A DNA stretch of 37,503 nt from Nitrospirales bacterium (lineage in GTDB: Bacteria; Nitrospirota; Nitrospiria; Nitrospirales; UBA8639), in the NCBI GenBank assembly GCA_029261355.1, contig JAJDBM010000062.1, positions 1-37,503 on the forward strand, read 5' to 3'. Positions 28,202 through 35,573 of this stretch are shown here, piece after piece; positions within the stretch are counted from its first letter, which is position 1, and every line of letters begins with the position of its first letter. A model generated the notes under the pieces. The model searched no databases. It was given only the letters and a program-made list of their open reading frames with translations, and was not told the origin of the DNA. The position numbers were made by a program, and so were the translations under genes.

Positions 28202-29602
28202 ATGGCTAACCCAGAACATCTCAAAATTCTCAAGCAAGGGGTGCAAGTTTGGAATCAATGGAGAAGGAATAATCCTGAAATTCTCCCAGACCTAAGCGAA
28301 GCTAATCTAATCAATAGGGACCTGAGCAAGGCGGACCTAAGTAAAACGGACCTAAGTAAAGCGGACCTAAGTAAGGCGGACTTGATCGGGGCGAAACTGA
28401 GCGGGGCCAACCTGAAAGAGGTAAACCTGAGTGAGGGAAAACTGAGAGTCGTAGACCTATTCAGGGCAAACCTGAGTGGGGCACACCTGAATGAGGCAAC
28501 CCTGAATCGGGCAACCCTGGTCGGGGCAAATCTGAGGGAGGCGGACCTGAGCAAGGCAGACCTGACTGAAGCAGAGCTGACTGAGACAGACCTGAGTTGG
28601 GCAAACCTAAGCGGAGCGAACCTAAGCAGGGCACACCTGAGTGAGGCAACCCTGTGTGAGGCAGACCTGGTCGGGGCAAACCTAAGCGGGGCACACCTGC
28701 GTGAGGTGGACCTGGTCGGGGCAAACCTAAGCGGGGCACACCTGCGTGAGGTGGACCTGATCGGGGCAGACCTGGTCGGGGCAAACCTAAGCGGAGCAGA
28801 CATGAGTGAGGCAAATCTGAGAGGGGCAAACCTAATCGGGGTAGACCTGAATGAGGCAGATTTGAACGAGGCAAACCTATGCGAGATAGACTTCAGCCAC
28901 GCAACCCTGCACTATGCAAACCTGAGCTTGGCGAGACTATTCGAATGTACGTTTAATAATGTCGATCTTTCCTCAACTAGGGGCCTCCACAATTGTAGAC
29001 ATTCAGGCCCAAGTAGTCTCGACTCCCGGACACTTGGGAAATCTGGCGAGTTACCACGCTCTTTCCTCAAAGGGTGTGGCCTCTCAGACAAGTTTATTGA
29101 ATACATTCCGTCACTCTTTTATGACAACCCAATCCAATTCTACTCCTGCTTTATCAGCTATTCGTCCAATGATGAGGACTTTGCCAAGCGTCTACATGCC
29201 GATCTCCAGGATGCAGGCGTGCGCTGTTGGTTTGCACCAGAAGATGTAAAAGGCGGGCAAAAACTCTATCCGCAAATTGATGAAGCCATTCGCCTGCATG
29301 ATAAACTCCTCGTCATCCTGTCCGAGCACAGCATTCACAGTGAGTGGGTCCAAACCGAACTCCGTCGATGTCGGCGAGCTGAGAAACAAGAAAAGAAGCG
29401 GAAGTTGTTTCCGTTACGTCTCCTACCCTTTGAGAGACTTCAGGAATGGGAATGTTTTGATGCTGATTATGGAAAGGATCTGGCCGTGGAAGTGCGGGAA
29501 TACTTCATTCCTGATTTTAGCAACTGGAAAGACTATGATTCCTATCAAGTGGCATTTCAACGCTTACTGAAAGACCTGCGTGAAGAAATGGCTAAAAAGT
29601 AA
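28202..29602 (+). CDS. Pentapeptide-repeat protein with C-terminal TIR domain
   Basis: This 466-residue protein has a short helical N-terminus (LKILKQGVQVWNQWR), then about 45 pentapeptide repeats of the A(D/N)LSxA type at residues 31-260, which form a right-handed quadrilateral beta-helix. A linker leads to a TIR domain at about 313-450: FISYSSNDEDFAKRLHADL, VRCWFAPEDVKGGQ, LLVILSEHSIHSEWV. Glu386 in SEWVQTEL sits where NAD-cleaving TIR domains have their catalytic glutamate. Bacterial TIR effectors deplete NAD or make signal nucleotides during phage infection; the repeat part may sense or oligomerise. It is the first gene of the accessory island, with a promoter almost touching its ATG. Confidence 0.9.
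   Translation: MANPEHLKILKQGVQVWNQWRRNNPEILPDLSEANLINRDLSKADLSKTDLSKADLSKADLIGAKLSGANLKEVNLSEGKLRVVDLFRANLSGAHLNEATLNRATLVGANLREADLSKADLTEAELTETDLSWANLSGANLSRAHLSEATLCEADLVGANLSGAHLREVDLVGANLSGAHLREVDLIGADLVGANLSGADMSEANLRGANLIGVDLNEADLNEANLCEIDFSHATLHYANLSLARLFECTFNNVDLSSTRGLHNCRHSGPSSLDSRTLGKSGELPRSFLKGCGLSDKFIEYIPSLFYDNPIQFYSCFISYSSNDEDFAKRLHADLQDAGVRCWFAPEDVKGGQKLYPQIDEAIRLHDKLLVILSEHSIHSEWVQTELRRCRRAEKQEKKRKLFPLRLLPFERLQEWECFDADYGKDLAVEVREYFIPDFSNWKDYDSYQVAFQRLLKDLREEMAKK
28664..28753 (+). repeat. Perfect 45-bp tandem duplication inside the pentapeptide region
   Basis: Two identical 45-base units (28664-28708 and 28709-28753) each encode DLVGANLSGAHLREV, which is three pentapeptides. 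A third, diverged unit follows. Exact identity at the DNA level, while flanking repeats differ, indicates a recent in-frame duplication. Confidence 0.85.
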
Positions 29603-29795
29603 TCCTCCTGCGCGAAAGATACTCCCACTGACAGGCGATTTCCACCCCCTCTTGCCAACCACTGGTTCCATCGGCCTACACTTGGACCGCGAGAAAGAAC
29701 AAGGCACCAATGTTCGAGTCGCTCTGTTGACTTTCACGGCGGTATCCTGACAGCACTTAAATGATGAGCCACTTGATGAATCGAAAGGAATCACC

Positions 29796-30443
29796 GTGAC
29801 GAAGACAACCTCCATAAAGGCTTCAATGATACCCCAACCAAAAAGCATTGAGCACAAGAGAGTATTGCGTCGAAACAAAGAGCTTGAGAAAAAAATAAAA
29901 GCGATTGAATATCATGCCGCAATAGGAAGTGCCATCAATGATTTTGAGGTTCTCATGAAAGAGATTCGTGAATTCATTAGGGCCTGCTTTAAAATAATAG
30001 GGGCTGAATATGGAGTATTCGTGAAATACTACATTAATGGATTACAACCAGGACATCTCAGTAGTGCCTTGCCTCCCTTGTATCAACAGACAGCACGAAA
30101 TGATAAAGAAGGTCTGAAGGCATTGTATTCTTTTTTAAAAGTGTTTAAGAAAGTTAATGAGTCAAGAAATCAACTGGTCCACGGAGTTCATCTTCTCGAT
30201 TATGAAGGTCAGAACGCGTTAAGTATACATACAAAGAAACAAATTGATTCAATATGCATTCATAGGATTGAAAACATTTACAATTATGGAGCCTTCTTAT
30301 TCATAATGAAAAAGGATCTAAGCATAGCCAGGAAAGCTGTAAGGAAAAGCAAGACTATCAAAGTCGGTCTTAGTGCCTGTGAAGAATACGAAAAGAATAA
30401 TCTAGGAACCATTCAAGAGCAAATTACTCCAAAGAAGAAATGA
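29796..30443 (+). CDS. HEPN-like protein with RNxxxH motif
   Basis: This 215-residue protein starts at GTG 29796, supported by AAAGGA 7 bases upstream. The N-terminal 35 residues are basic and helical (RRNKELEKKIKAIE). The core is alpha-helical and contains NESRNQLVHGVHLLDYEG, where Arg124-Asn125...His129 gives the RxxxxH motif of HEPN ribonucleases. The C-terminus is lysine-rich. HEPN proteins act as RNA-cutting toxins or effectors in anti-phage systems. No obvious antitoxin partner (such as an MNT nucleotidyltransferase) is adjacent. It lies in the accessory island, 190 bases after the TIR gene. The HEPN assignment rests on one motif and helical character. Confidence 0.6.
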   Translation: MTKTTSIKASMIPQPKSIEHKRVLRRNKELEKKIKAIEYHAAIGSAINDFEVLMKEIREFIRACFKIIGAEYGVFVKYYINGLQPGHLSSALPPLYQQTARNDKEGLKALYSFLKVFKKVNESRNQLVHGVHLLDYEGQNALSIHTKKQIDSICIHRIENIYNYGAFLFIMKKDLSIARKAVRKSKTIKVGLSACEEYEKNNLGTIQEQITPKKK

Positions 30444-30519
30444 AACTGGAGCAAGACATGAAACTCTCTCTCACGATCTTACTTGAGAGCTGGTCTTTGG
30501 TGTTTTTTGTTTTCTTATT
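30444..30519. other. Weak hairpin after the HEPN-like gene
   Basis: CTCTCA at 30468-30473 and TGAGAG at 30484-30489 could form a 6-bp stem with a 10-base loop, followed within 10 bases by a T-rich run (GTGTTTTTTGTTTT). It could be a weak terminator; the stem is short. Confidence 0.2.
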
Positions 30520-30791
30520 TTGCGGCAGTCCGCCACCCGATACACGAGTCTGCCCCACCCCCAACTATTGACGAATAAGTCAGATCCTGTATTCTATTCC
30601 GTCACCGCTGAATCAGCGACCTCTAAAGACATCGTACCCCTAGAAGAACGCTCGATCTCGAATACGCATGAGATTGGGGTACTGATAGCAGTGTTAGAGA
30701 AGAAGGGTTCATGTCTAAGCAGGAAATCTTAGAGATAATTCAGGCGTTACAACGGAAGACACCGCGACCTGATGTGACGTCTTCCTCTTGA
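30520..30791 (+). pseudogene. Frameshifted small helical protein remnant
   Basis: One frame reads to THEIGVLIAVLEKKG and then hits a stop at about 30732. Shifting by one base continues it naturally as MSKQEILEIIQALQRKTPRP, ending with a TGA at 30789-30791. The joined sequence has the amphipathic pattern common in small proteins ending ...LLxKKGxxxxxEILExIxxL. The apparent start at 30520 is a TTG without ribosome site. It is best read as a short gene broken by one indel; the second part could start alone at ATG 30711. Confidence 0.45.
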
Positions 30792-31125
30792 TTACGTTCG
30801 TCACAACATACAGGGCGACATTATGAAAGTGGAAAGATGCAACACTTCGCTAAGGAGAACGGTTACATTTTCAACGGTAGCTAAGTTCGGAAAGAGGCAA
30901 AACCCTAGAGTTTTGACGTTCTATATTTACAGCTTGGTCAAAAAATGTTTCCGAATACCACATTCTGTTACATGACGACCTGAAAGGCTCTTTATCGGTG
31001 GGGGATTTTGCAGTAAACAGAAAGACCAATGACATCGGACACTAAAAAAGTATGAAACTATCTGAAAGAACAATTAATGCTATTGAAGATATTGCCACTG
31101 GCGATAAAAGATTGTCCCCATATAT
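30792..31125 (+). other. Non-coding stretch with a possible AbiJ-like N-terminal relic
   Basis: Most of this region has no credible gene. From ATG 31050 a short frame reads MKLSERTINAIEDIATGDKR and then LSPYMCPII-stop. The wording resembles the N-terminus of AbiJ-type abortive-infection proteins, but it stops after 29 codons and its frame differs from the ORF starting at 31126. At 30957-30978 ATTCTGTTACATGACG resembles short blocks at 32361 and 36545. Confidence 0.35.
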
Positions 31126-31587
31126 GTGTCCTATCATTTAGGTCGAATGTCGAGATTAGGAAGTCAGAAACTTTTCAACTTGCGCGACCTTCGTTCCAGT
31201 GAATTAATGGACATTCTAAAAGTATTAGCGAATCGTAGATTTGCTGATGATTCTATGTTGACTGACGAAAAAGGAATATCTGGGTGGGAAGTAATGAATG
31301 AACTACACTCGAAGCAATGGGAATATCACCCAGGTTGGAAGTTTCAGTTGACACAAGTGGAAGTTCATCTTGAATCTCTTGTTGCCTGTGAAGATGTAAA
31401 ACGGATAGCTGCGAACAGCTACTTAGCCACAGGGAAAGGCATCAGAACCCTTGAGGAATGGAAAAAGGACGATAGACGTCATAGGCAGGGTGTGAGGATT
31501 CAATATTCTATCATTGGACTAACAGCAATAATTGCTCTTGCGTCACTAGTCCAGGCAAAAGTCATAGACTGCTTAATTGCTTGGTAG
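31126..31587 (+). CDS. Unknown protein with C-terminal membrane helix (possibly broken)
   Basis: The frame starts at GTG 31126 (first ATG 31147) and encodes up to 153 residues. The N-terminal and middle parts are charged and helical (LFNLRDLRSSELMDILKVLA, then a DEKGISGWEVMNELH segment). A single hydrophobic helix, SIIGLTAIIALASLVQAKV, lies near the C-terminus, so the protein is probably tail-anchored with the bulk in the cytoplasm. No family is recognised. Neither start has a good ribosome site, and a frame from ATG 31050 runs into it out of phase, so this may be the remainder of a longer gene. Confidence 0.5.
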   Translation: MSYHLGRMSRLGSQKLFNLRDLRSSELMDILKVLANRRFADDSMLTDEKGISGWEVMNELHSKQWEYHPGWKFQLTQVEVHLESLVACEDVKRIAANSYLATGKGIRTLEEWKKDDRRHRQGVRIQYSIIGLTAIIALASLVQAKVIDCLIAW

Positions 31588-31670
31588 TCATCTGTGGGTG
31601 CTCAAGACCAAGCCGTAAGATTTCACGACATAGTACAGCCTGTTTCTAGTTAATTATATAAGGGATAAAC

Positions 31671-32231
31671 ATGAGCATAGGAGATTCCTCAAAAGAGACT
31701 GTACCCACAGATCAAAATATCGAGCAATCGACGCAAGACATTTCAGGCACCCCACTGTACTTCGCTGTCTCACCCGTAAAGTTGGTCATTATGTCAATTT
31801 GCACAATGGGGTTATACGAAATTCATTGGTTCTATAAAAACTGGGCTCTCATAAGAGAGCGGAGAAATTTAAATATTATGCCTGCGATGAGAGCCATATT
31901 CGCATTTTTCTTTTGCTACGGTCTCTTTAGAAAAGTTCAAGTATCAGCGATAGACCTGACTCTTAAAAAATTAATATCACCTGGATTATTAGCTACAGGT
32001 TGGGCAGTTGTTACTCTACTACACAAGCTTCCCGACCCATATTGGCTCGTTTCATACTTTGCTGTTACTTTTCTATTGCCAGTTCAAACGGTTGTGAACG
32101 ATATTAATAATTCTGTTGCCCCTGGTCATGATAGAAATGAAACATTTACAAGTTGGAACAAATTTGGCATCGCCCTTGGAAGCCTATTCTTCGTTTTTAT
32201 CCTGATAGGAGCCTTTTTTCCAGAAGAATGA
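31671..32231 (+). CDS. Small integral membrane protein
   Basis: This 186-residue protein starts at ATG 31671 with AAGGGAT about 6 bases upstream. A polar N-terminus of about 30 residues precedes SPVKLVIMSICTMGLYEIHW, an FYKNW motif, and helices at about 80-96, 106-120, 126-142 and 164-183. The FYKNW...IRERRNLNIMPAMRAIF block is characteristic of a widespread family of uncharacterised membrane proteins found on accessory DNA. No catalytic motif is visible. It precedes repeat copy C and the nuclease-helicase pair on the same strand. A functional link to them is not shown, since a 320-base spacer with a repeat lies between. Confidence 0.7.
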   Translation: MSIGDSSKETVPTDQNIEQSTQDISGTPLYFAVSPVKLVIMSICTMGLYEIHWFYKNWALIRERRNLNIMPAMRAIFAFFFCYGLFRKVQVSAIDLTLKKLISPGLLATGWAVVTLLHKLPDPYWLVSYFAVTFLLPVQTVVNDINNSVAPGHDRNETFTSWNKFGIALGSLFFVFILIGAFFPEE

Positions 32232-32452
32232 GAAGATCCCCTCACCGATGCATGCCCTGGGTCAGCGAAAAAGGCCTCCTCGCTCTTTGCTCTGTTTTTA
32301 TCGTCCGCTAATTGGTAAGAGATCAGGGAACAGACCACTCCCTGTCAGACCAAGGCAAAATGTAACAGAACCGAGCATTCTGTAACATGACAGTTTAAAT
32401 GTACGTGTTTTCTTCACCGCCGGGGGTTCACTGGCGACCCGTTCTTGTGGAA
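32232..32452. other. Spacer before the repeat-bracketed nuclease-helicase unit
   Basis: There is no gene here. At 32361-32392 TGTAACAGAACCGAGCA and a following TGTAACATGAC resemble the block at 36545-36590. The stretch just before 32453 also shows weak similarity to the left half of repeat B, suggesting copy C is a decayed full copy. Confidence 0.35.
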
Positions 32453-32508
32453 AAGCGGACGTTGTAATGTTCGGCCCAACCGTCGCAGATCGACCCAAAG
32501 CGGACGTT
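32453..32508 (+). repeat. 56-bp flanking direct repeat, left (copy C)
   Basis: This begins and ends with AAGCGGACGTT and holds TTCGGCCCAACCGTCGCAG in the middle. It matches 35220-35275 at 54 of 56 positions in the same orientation; the two differences are G/A at position 17 and A/T at position 45. The pair brackets the OLD nuclease and helicase genes. GACGTTG and CAACCGTC could form a bulged hairpin. Confidence 0.85.
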
Positions 32509-32552
32509 TAAGGTATTAAACTTTAATCTAAGTATTAAAAAAGTAGAGACGC

Positions 32553-34121
32553 ATGAAATTCATAGAAAAAATAAAGATCTTTAACTTTAAACGTTTTGAT
32601 GCGTTTGAATACTGTGCCCGAGAAAAGCGGAATATTTTTGTCGGTGACAATGAGACAGGCAAAAGCACGATTTTGCAAGCATTAGATATTGTCCTAACCG
32701 GCAGTCGTACTAGGGTGGAGACTTTAGGTCTTGAATCTTTATTTCATCGAGACGCTGTAACTCGGTTCTTGGCCGGAGACAAAGACCTAAATAATTTGCC
32801 AATATTGAGGATAGAAATTTATTTGAATGAGCACGCCAATATCGCGCTGGAAGGTATAAATAACACTGATGAGACAGTCTGCCATGGCCTTCGGCTTGTA
32901 TGTGAGCCGATGGACGAATATGGGGAAGAAATACAGGCAGCATTGAAGCAGGATGACCCTCTATTCCCTTATGAGTATTACAGTATAACGTTTTCAACAT
33001 TCGCCGGACGAGCTTACACTCAGAATCGGCGTTTTCTAAATCATATTTTTATAGATAGCTCACTAATTGGAACTGAGTTTGCTACGCGTCATTACACAAA
33101 GTCATTGTACGAAGCGAACACAAACCTTGTTCAGCGTCACCAAAATAAACACGCCTACCGTCAAAATAAGGCTGAATTTGCCGGTACATCTTTTGCCGCT
33201 CTTAATGAGGCTGTTGGTGGAGTTAAGTTTGATATTAAAAACGACAGTAAATCAAACCTTGAGCAGGATTTAATGATTACAGAAGGCGGAATACCTATCT
33301 CACAAATGGGTAAAGGTAATCAATGTTTTATCAAAACTGAATTTGCGCTTCAACAAAGAGAGGGGGCCGTGCCAATTGATTTGATATTAATTGAAGAACC
33401 TGAGAATCATCTAAGCCACGTCAATATGAAGAGGCTGATTAATCGCATTGAAGAATCAACGCAAACACAGATTATGATAGCGACGCACAGTAACAGTGTT
33501 TGCTCACGCCTAGATCTTCATAATGCATCGTTGCTCAGCCCGTCTTCAAATAGGCCAATATCCTTGCATAATCTGAGTGATGCGACCGCCGACTACTTTG
33601 TAAAAGCACCAAACAATAAAATTTTAGAGTTCATTTTATCAAAGTCTGTTGTTTTGGTAGAAGGTGATGCTGAGTTTATGCTCATTGACGGAATGTATGG
33701 AAATCTATTTAGCGAAAAACTGGAAGATTCGAATATTCATGTAATCTCAGTTGGAGGTACAAGTTTCAAGCGGTACCTTGACTTAGCAAAATTGCTGGGT
33801 ATTAAAACAGCCGTTATTCGCGACAATGATGGCAATTGTCAAAAAAAGTGCATTGATAATTACGCTGATTATACCCAAGAAAATATTCAAATATTCTATG
33901 ATAGAGATGATGAAAATAGGACAACTCTTGAGAAGTGCCTATATCAAGATAACGAAGATTTGTGTAAAGAGTTGTTCGAGCCGGGCAGAAGAACGCTAGA
34001 AGCGCTTGAATATATGCTTGATAACAAAGCTGATGCGGCCCTTAAGCTGTTAGAAGAAGGAATGGACAGGCTAGTTACTCCTAGCTATATCTCGCAGGCA
34101 TTGACATGGATAAGAGAGTAA
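32553..34121 (+). CDS. OLD-family nuclease (ABC-type ATPase with TOPRIM domain), GajA-like
   Basis: This 522-residue protein starts at ATG 32553; no strong ribosome site is seen. The N-terminal half is an ABC/SMC-type ATPase: Walker A GDNETGKST at 31-39, a signature-like SQMGKGNQ at 250-257, Walker B DLILIEEPENHL with Glu281-Glu282, and H-loop IATHSNSV with His312. The C-terminal half is a TOPRIM nuclease: VVLVEGDAEFMLID with Glu370, VISVGGTSFKRYL, and VIRDNDGN with Asp424 and Asp426. All expected metal-binding acids are kept. Gabija GajA has the same architecture but is somewhat longer. The next gene overlaps by 16 bases. AT-rich codon use unlike the core genes points to transfer. Confidence 0.9.
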   Translation: MKFIEKIKIFNFKRFDAFEYCAREKRNIFVGDNETGKSTILQALDIVLTGSRTRVETLGLESLFHRDAVTRFLAGDKDLNNLPILRIEIYLNEHANIALEGINNTDETVCHGLRLVCEPMDEYGEEIQAALKQDDPLFPYEYYSITFSTFAGRAYTQNRRFLNHIFIDSSLIGTEFATRHYTKSLYEANTNLVQRHQNKHAYRQNKAEFAGTSFAALNEAVGGVKFDIKNDSKSNLEQDLMITEGGIPISQMGKGNQCFIKTEFALQQREGAVPIDLILIEEPENHLSHVNMKRLINRIEESTQTQIMIATHSNSVCSRLDLHNASLLSPSSNRPISLHNLSDATADYFVKAPNNKILEFILSKSVVLVEGDAEFMLIDGMYGNLFSEKLEDSNIHVISVGGTSFKRYLDLAKLLGIKTAVIRDNDGNCQKKCIDNYADYTQENIQIFYDRDDENRTTLEKCLYQDNEDLCKELFEPGRRTLEALEYMLDNKADAALKLLEEGMDRLVTPSYISQALTWIRE

Positions 34122-35137
34122 TTTTAGCTGTAGCAGGGGCAGGAAAAACAACGCATATTATTAATAGTCTCAGCCTTGATAAGCGTTCTATAATTGTTAC
34201 CTATACAGAAAATAACTACCACCATTTAAGGCATCGAATAATTCAGAAATTTGGATTCATACCCGAAACTGTAACAGTTCTTACCTATTTCACGTTTCTG
34301 TATTCTTTTTGCTATAAGCCCTTCCTCCACGATAAATACAGGGCAAAAGGTATTAATTGGAACACGCCACCAGGTTTCACATTGAGGCTAAGACGTTCAG
34401 ATAAAATATTCTATATTGATTCATCCGGACGTTTATATAGCAATCGCATTGCGAAATTAATTGAACAAGAGACAGTTTTGGGTCATGTCCAGAATAGACT
34501 GAGCAAATACTATGACCAGCTTTTTGTCGATGAAGTGCAGGACTTTGGTGGCCATGATTTTAACTTATTAAAATCTTTGTGCAGTGCTGAATTAGACATT
34601 AACTATGTCGGGGATTTTTATCAGCATACGTTTGATACCAGCAGAGATGGAAATGTGAATAAATCGATTTATAACGATTTTGAAGCATATCAAGCTCATT
34701 TCCATGATGTTGGAATAATTCCAGATACCACGACATTATCGCACAGTTATCGATGCACTCCTCAGGTTTGTGCATTTATTACTGAGTATTTAGGAATTAA
34801 TATTCAGTCGCATAAAGATACTTCATCGGAGGTTCTCTTTCTCACTGAAGCAGAGCAAATAAGAGAAAAATTTTTGTGTAATGAAACGGTCAAACTTTTC
34901 TTTCAGAACCATATGAAATACCCCTGTTTATCCCAGAATTGGGGAAAGTCTAAAGGACAAGATCATTATACGGATGTTTGTATTATGCTTTATCCTGCTG
35001 CAATGAAAGCGTATAAGGATGGAGATTTAAGAAACCTGAATGCTTCAAGTAGAAACAAGCTTTATGTTGCTTGCACAAGAGCAAACAATAATGTCTTCTT
35101 CATCGAAGAAAATCAGGTCAAGCAATTTAGTTGTTAA
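34106..35137 (+). CDS. Compact UvrD/Rep-like SF1 helicase, GajB-like partner
   Basis: This 343-residue protein starts at ATG 34106 inside the end of the nuclease gene (16-base overlap), so translation is coupled. SF1A motifs appear in order: Walker A AVAGAGKTT at 8-16, motif Ia IIVTYTENN, motif II LFVDEVQD at 139-146, motif III YVGDFYQHTF at 167-176, motif IV LSHSYRC at 211-217, motif V region GKSKGQDHYTDV at 280-291, and motif VI KLYVACTRA at 318-326. Family members and GajB are usually 450 residues or more. The short spacings leave little room for the 1B and 2B accessory domains, so it may be an ATPase sensor rather than a processive helicase. It ends 3 bases before repeat copy B. Confidence 0.85.
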   Translation: MDKRVILAVAGAGKTTHIINSLSLDKRSIIVTYTENNYHHLRHRIIQKFGFIPETVTVLTYFTFLYSFCYKPFLHDKYRAKGINWNTPPGFTLRLRRSDKIFYIDSSGRLYSNRIAKLIEQETVLGHVQNRLSKYYDQLFVDEVQDFGGHDFNLLKSLCSAELDINYVGDFYQHTFDTSRDGNVNKSIYNDFEAYQAHFHDVGIIPDTTTLSHSYRCTPQVCAFITEYLGINIQSHKDTSSEVLFLTEAEQIREKFLCNETVKLFFQNHMKYPCLSQNWGKSKGQDHYTDVCIMLYPAAMKAYKDGDLRNLNASSRNKLYVACTRANNNVFFIEENQVKQFSC

Positions 35138-35140
35138 ATT

Positions 35141-35275
35141 TCCGCTTTTGGCCGTTTTTCGTCAAATTGCTATGGGCGATGAATGTCCGCATTGGAGTGC
35201 GCTAATCGGCATTTTGGATAAGCGGACGTTGTAATATTCGGCCCAACCGTCGCAGATCGACCCTAAGCGGACGTT
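35141..35275 (+). repeat. Dispersed MITE-like repeat, copy B (near full length), includes right 56-bp repeat
   Basis: This starts 3 bases after the helicase stop with TTTCCGCTTTTGGCCG and ends CGACCCTAAGCGGACGTT; the two ends are imperfect inverted repeats. The internal block TGAATGTCCGCATTGGAGTG is shared with copies A and D. The last 56 bases (35220-35275) are the right partner of copy C. No coding potential is seen. The element is about 135 bp. Confidence 0.75.
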
Positions 35276-35573
35276 CGAAAAGCTGGAGAAATAGGCCGCA
35301 TTAACCATAACTCTGTCGAACCGATTATTCATGTCTTTATCTATGCAACAGAATTTTTTCACATACAATTGATTGATTTCTTTGAGCAATTAAAATGGTG
35401 GCAAAAAGGGTCGTTTATGCAACCATTTTGTACAATACAACAAAAAATGAACAAGCTAATTCATAGCCTAACACTCAAGATTGAGTGCTGAGTTAGTCAA
35501 GTTAGAGTTCATAATTTCCGAAAATGAAGAAGCCGGTCTAAGTGCTTTCGCCTGTTCATAAGGGGATGAATTG
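35276..35573. other. AT-rich intergenic region
   Basis: No gene, RNA or clear repeat is seen. A promoter and the ribosome site (AAGGGGA, just before 35570) for the membrane protein that follows should lie here. Confidence 0.35.

Noticed and set aside
28255..28874. Long minus-strand frames rich in Arg/Pro/Ser-Leu-Arg
   Set aside because: They are antisense shadows of the pentapeptide repeat coding region.
28300..28900. Regular short repeats resembling a CRISPR array
   Set aside because: They are 15-base codon triplet patterns of the pentapeptide gene with no constant repeat and unique spacers, in one long frame.
31671..34121. Membrane protein at 31671 as a third component of the nuclease-helicase system
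   Set aside because: A 320-base spacer with repeat copy C separates them; only the two overlapping genes lie inside the repeats.
32453..35275. The flanking repeats as integron attC sites
   Set aside because: The position after stop codons and the imperfect inverted ends fit, but no proper pair of RYYYAAC and GTTRRRY core sites is found at the ends (right ends read GTTTAAG and GTTCGAA), and no integrase is in the window.
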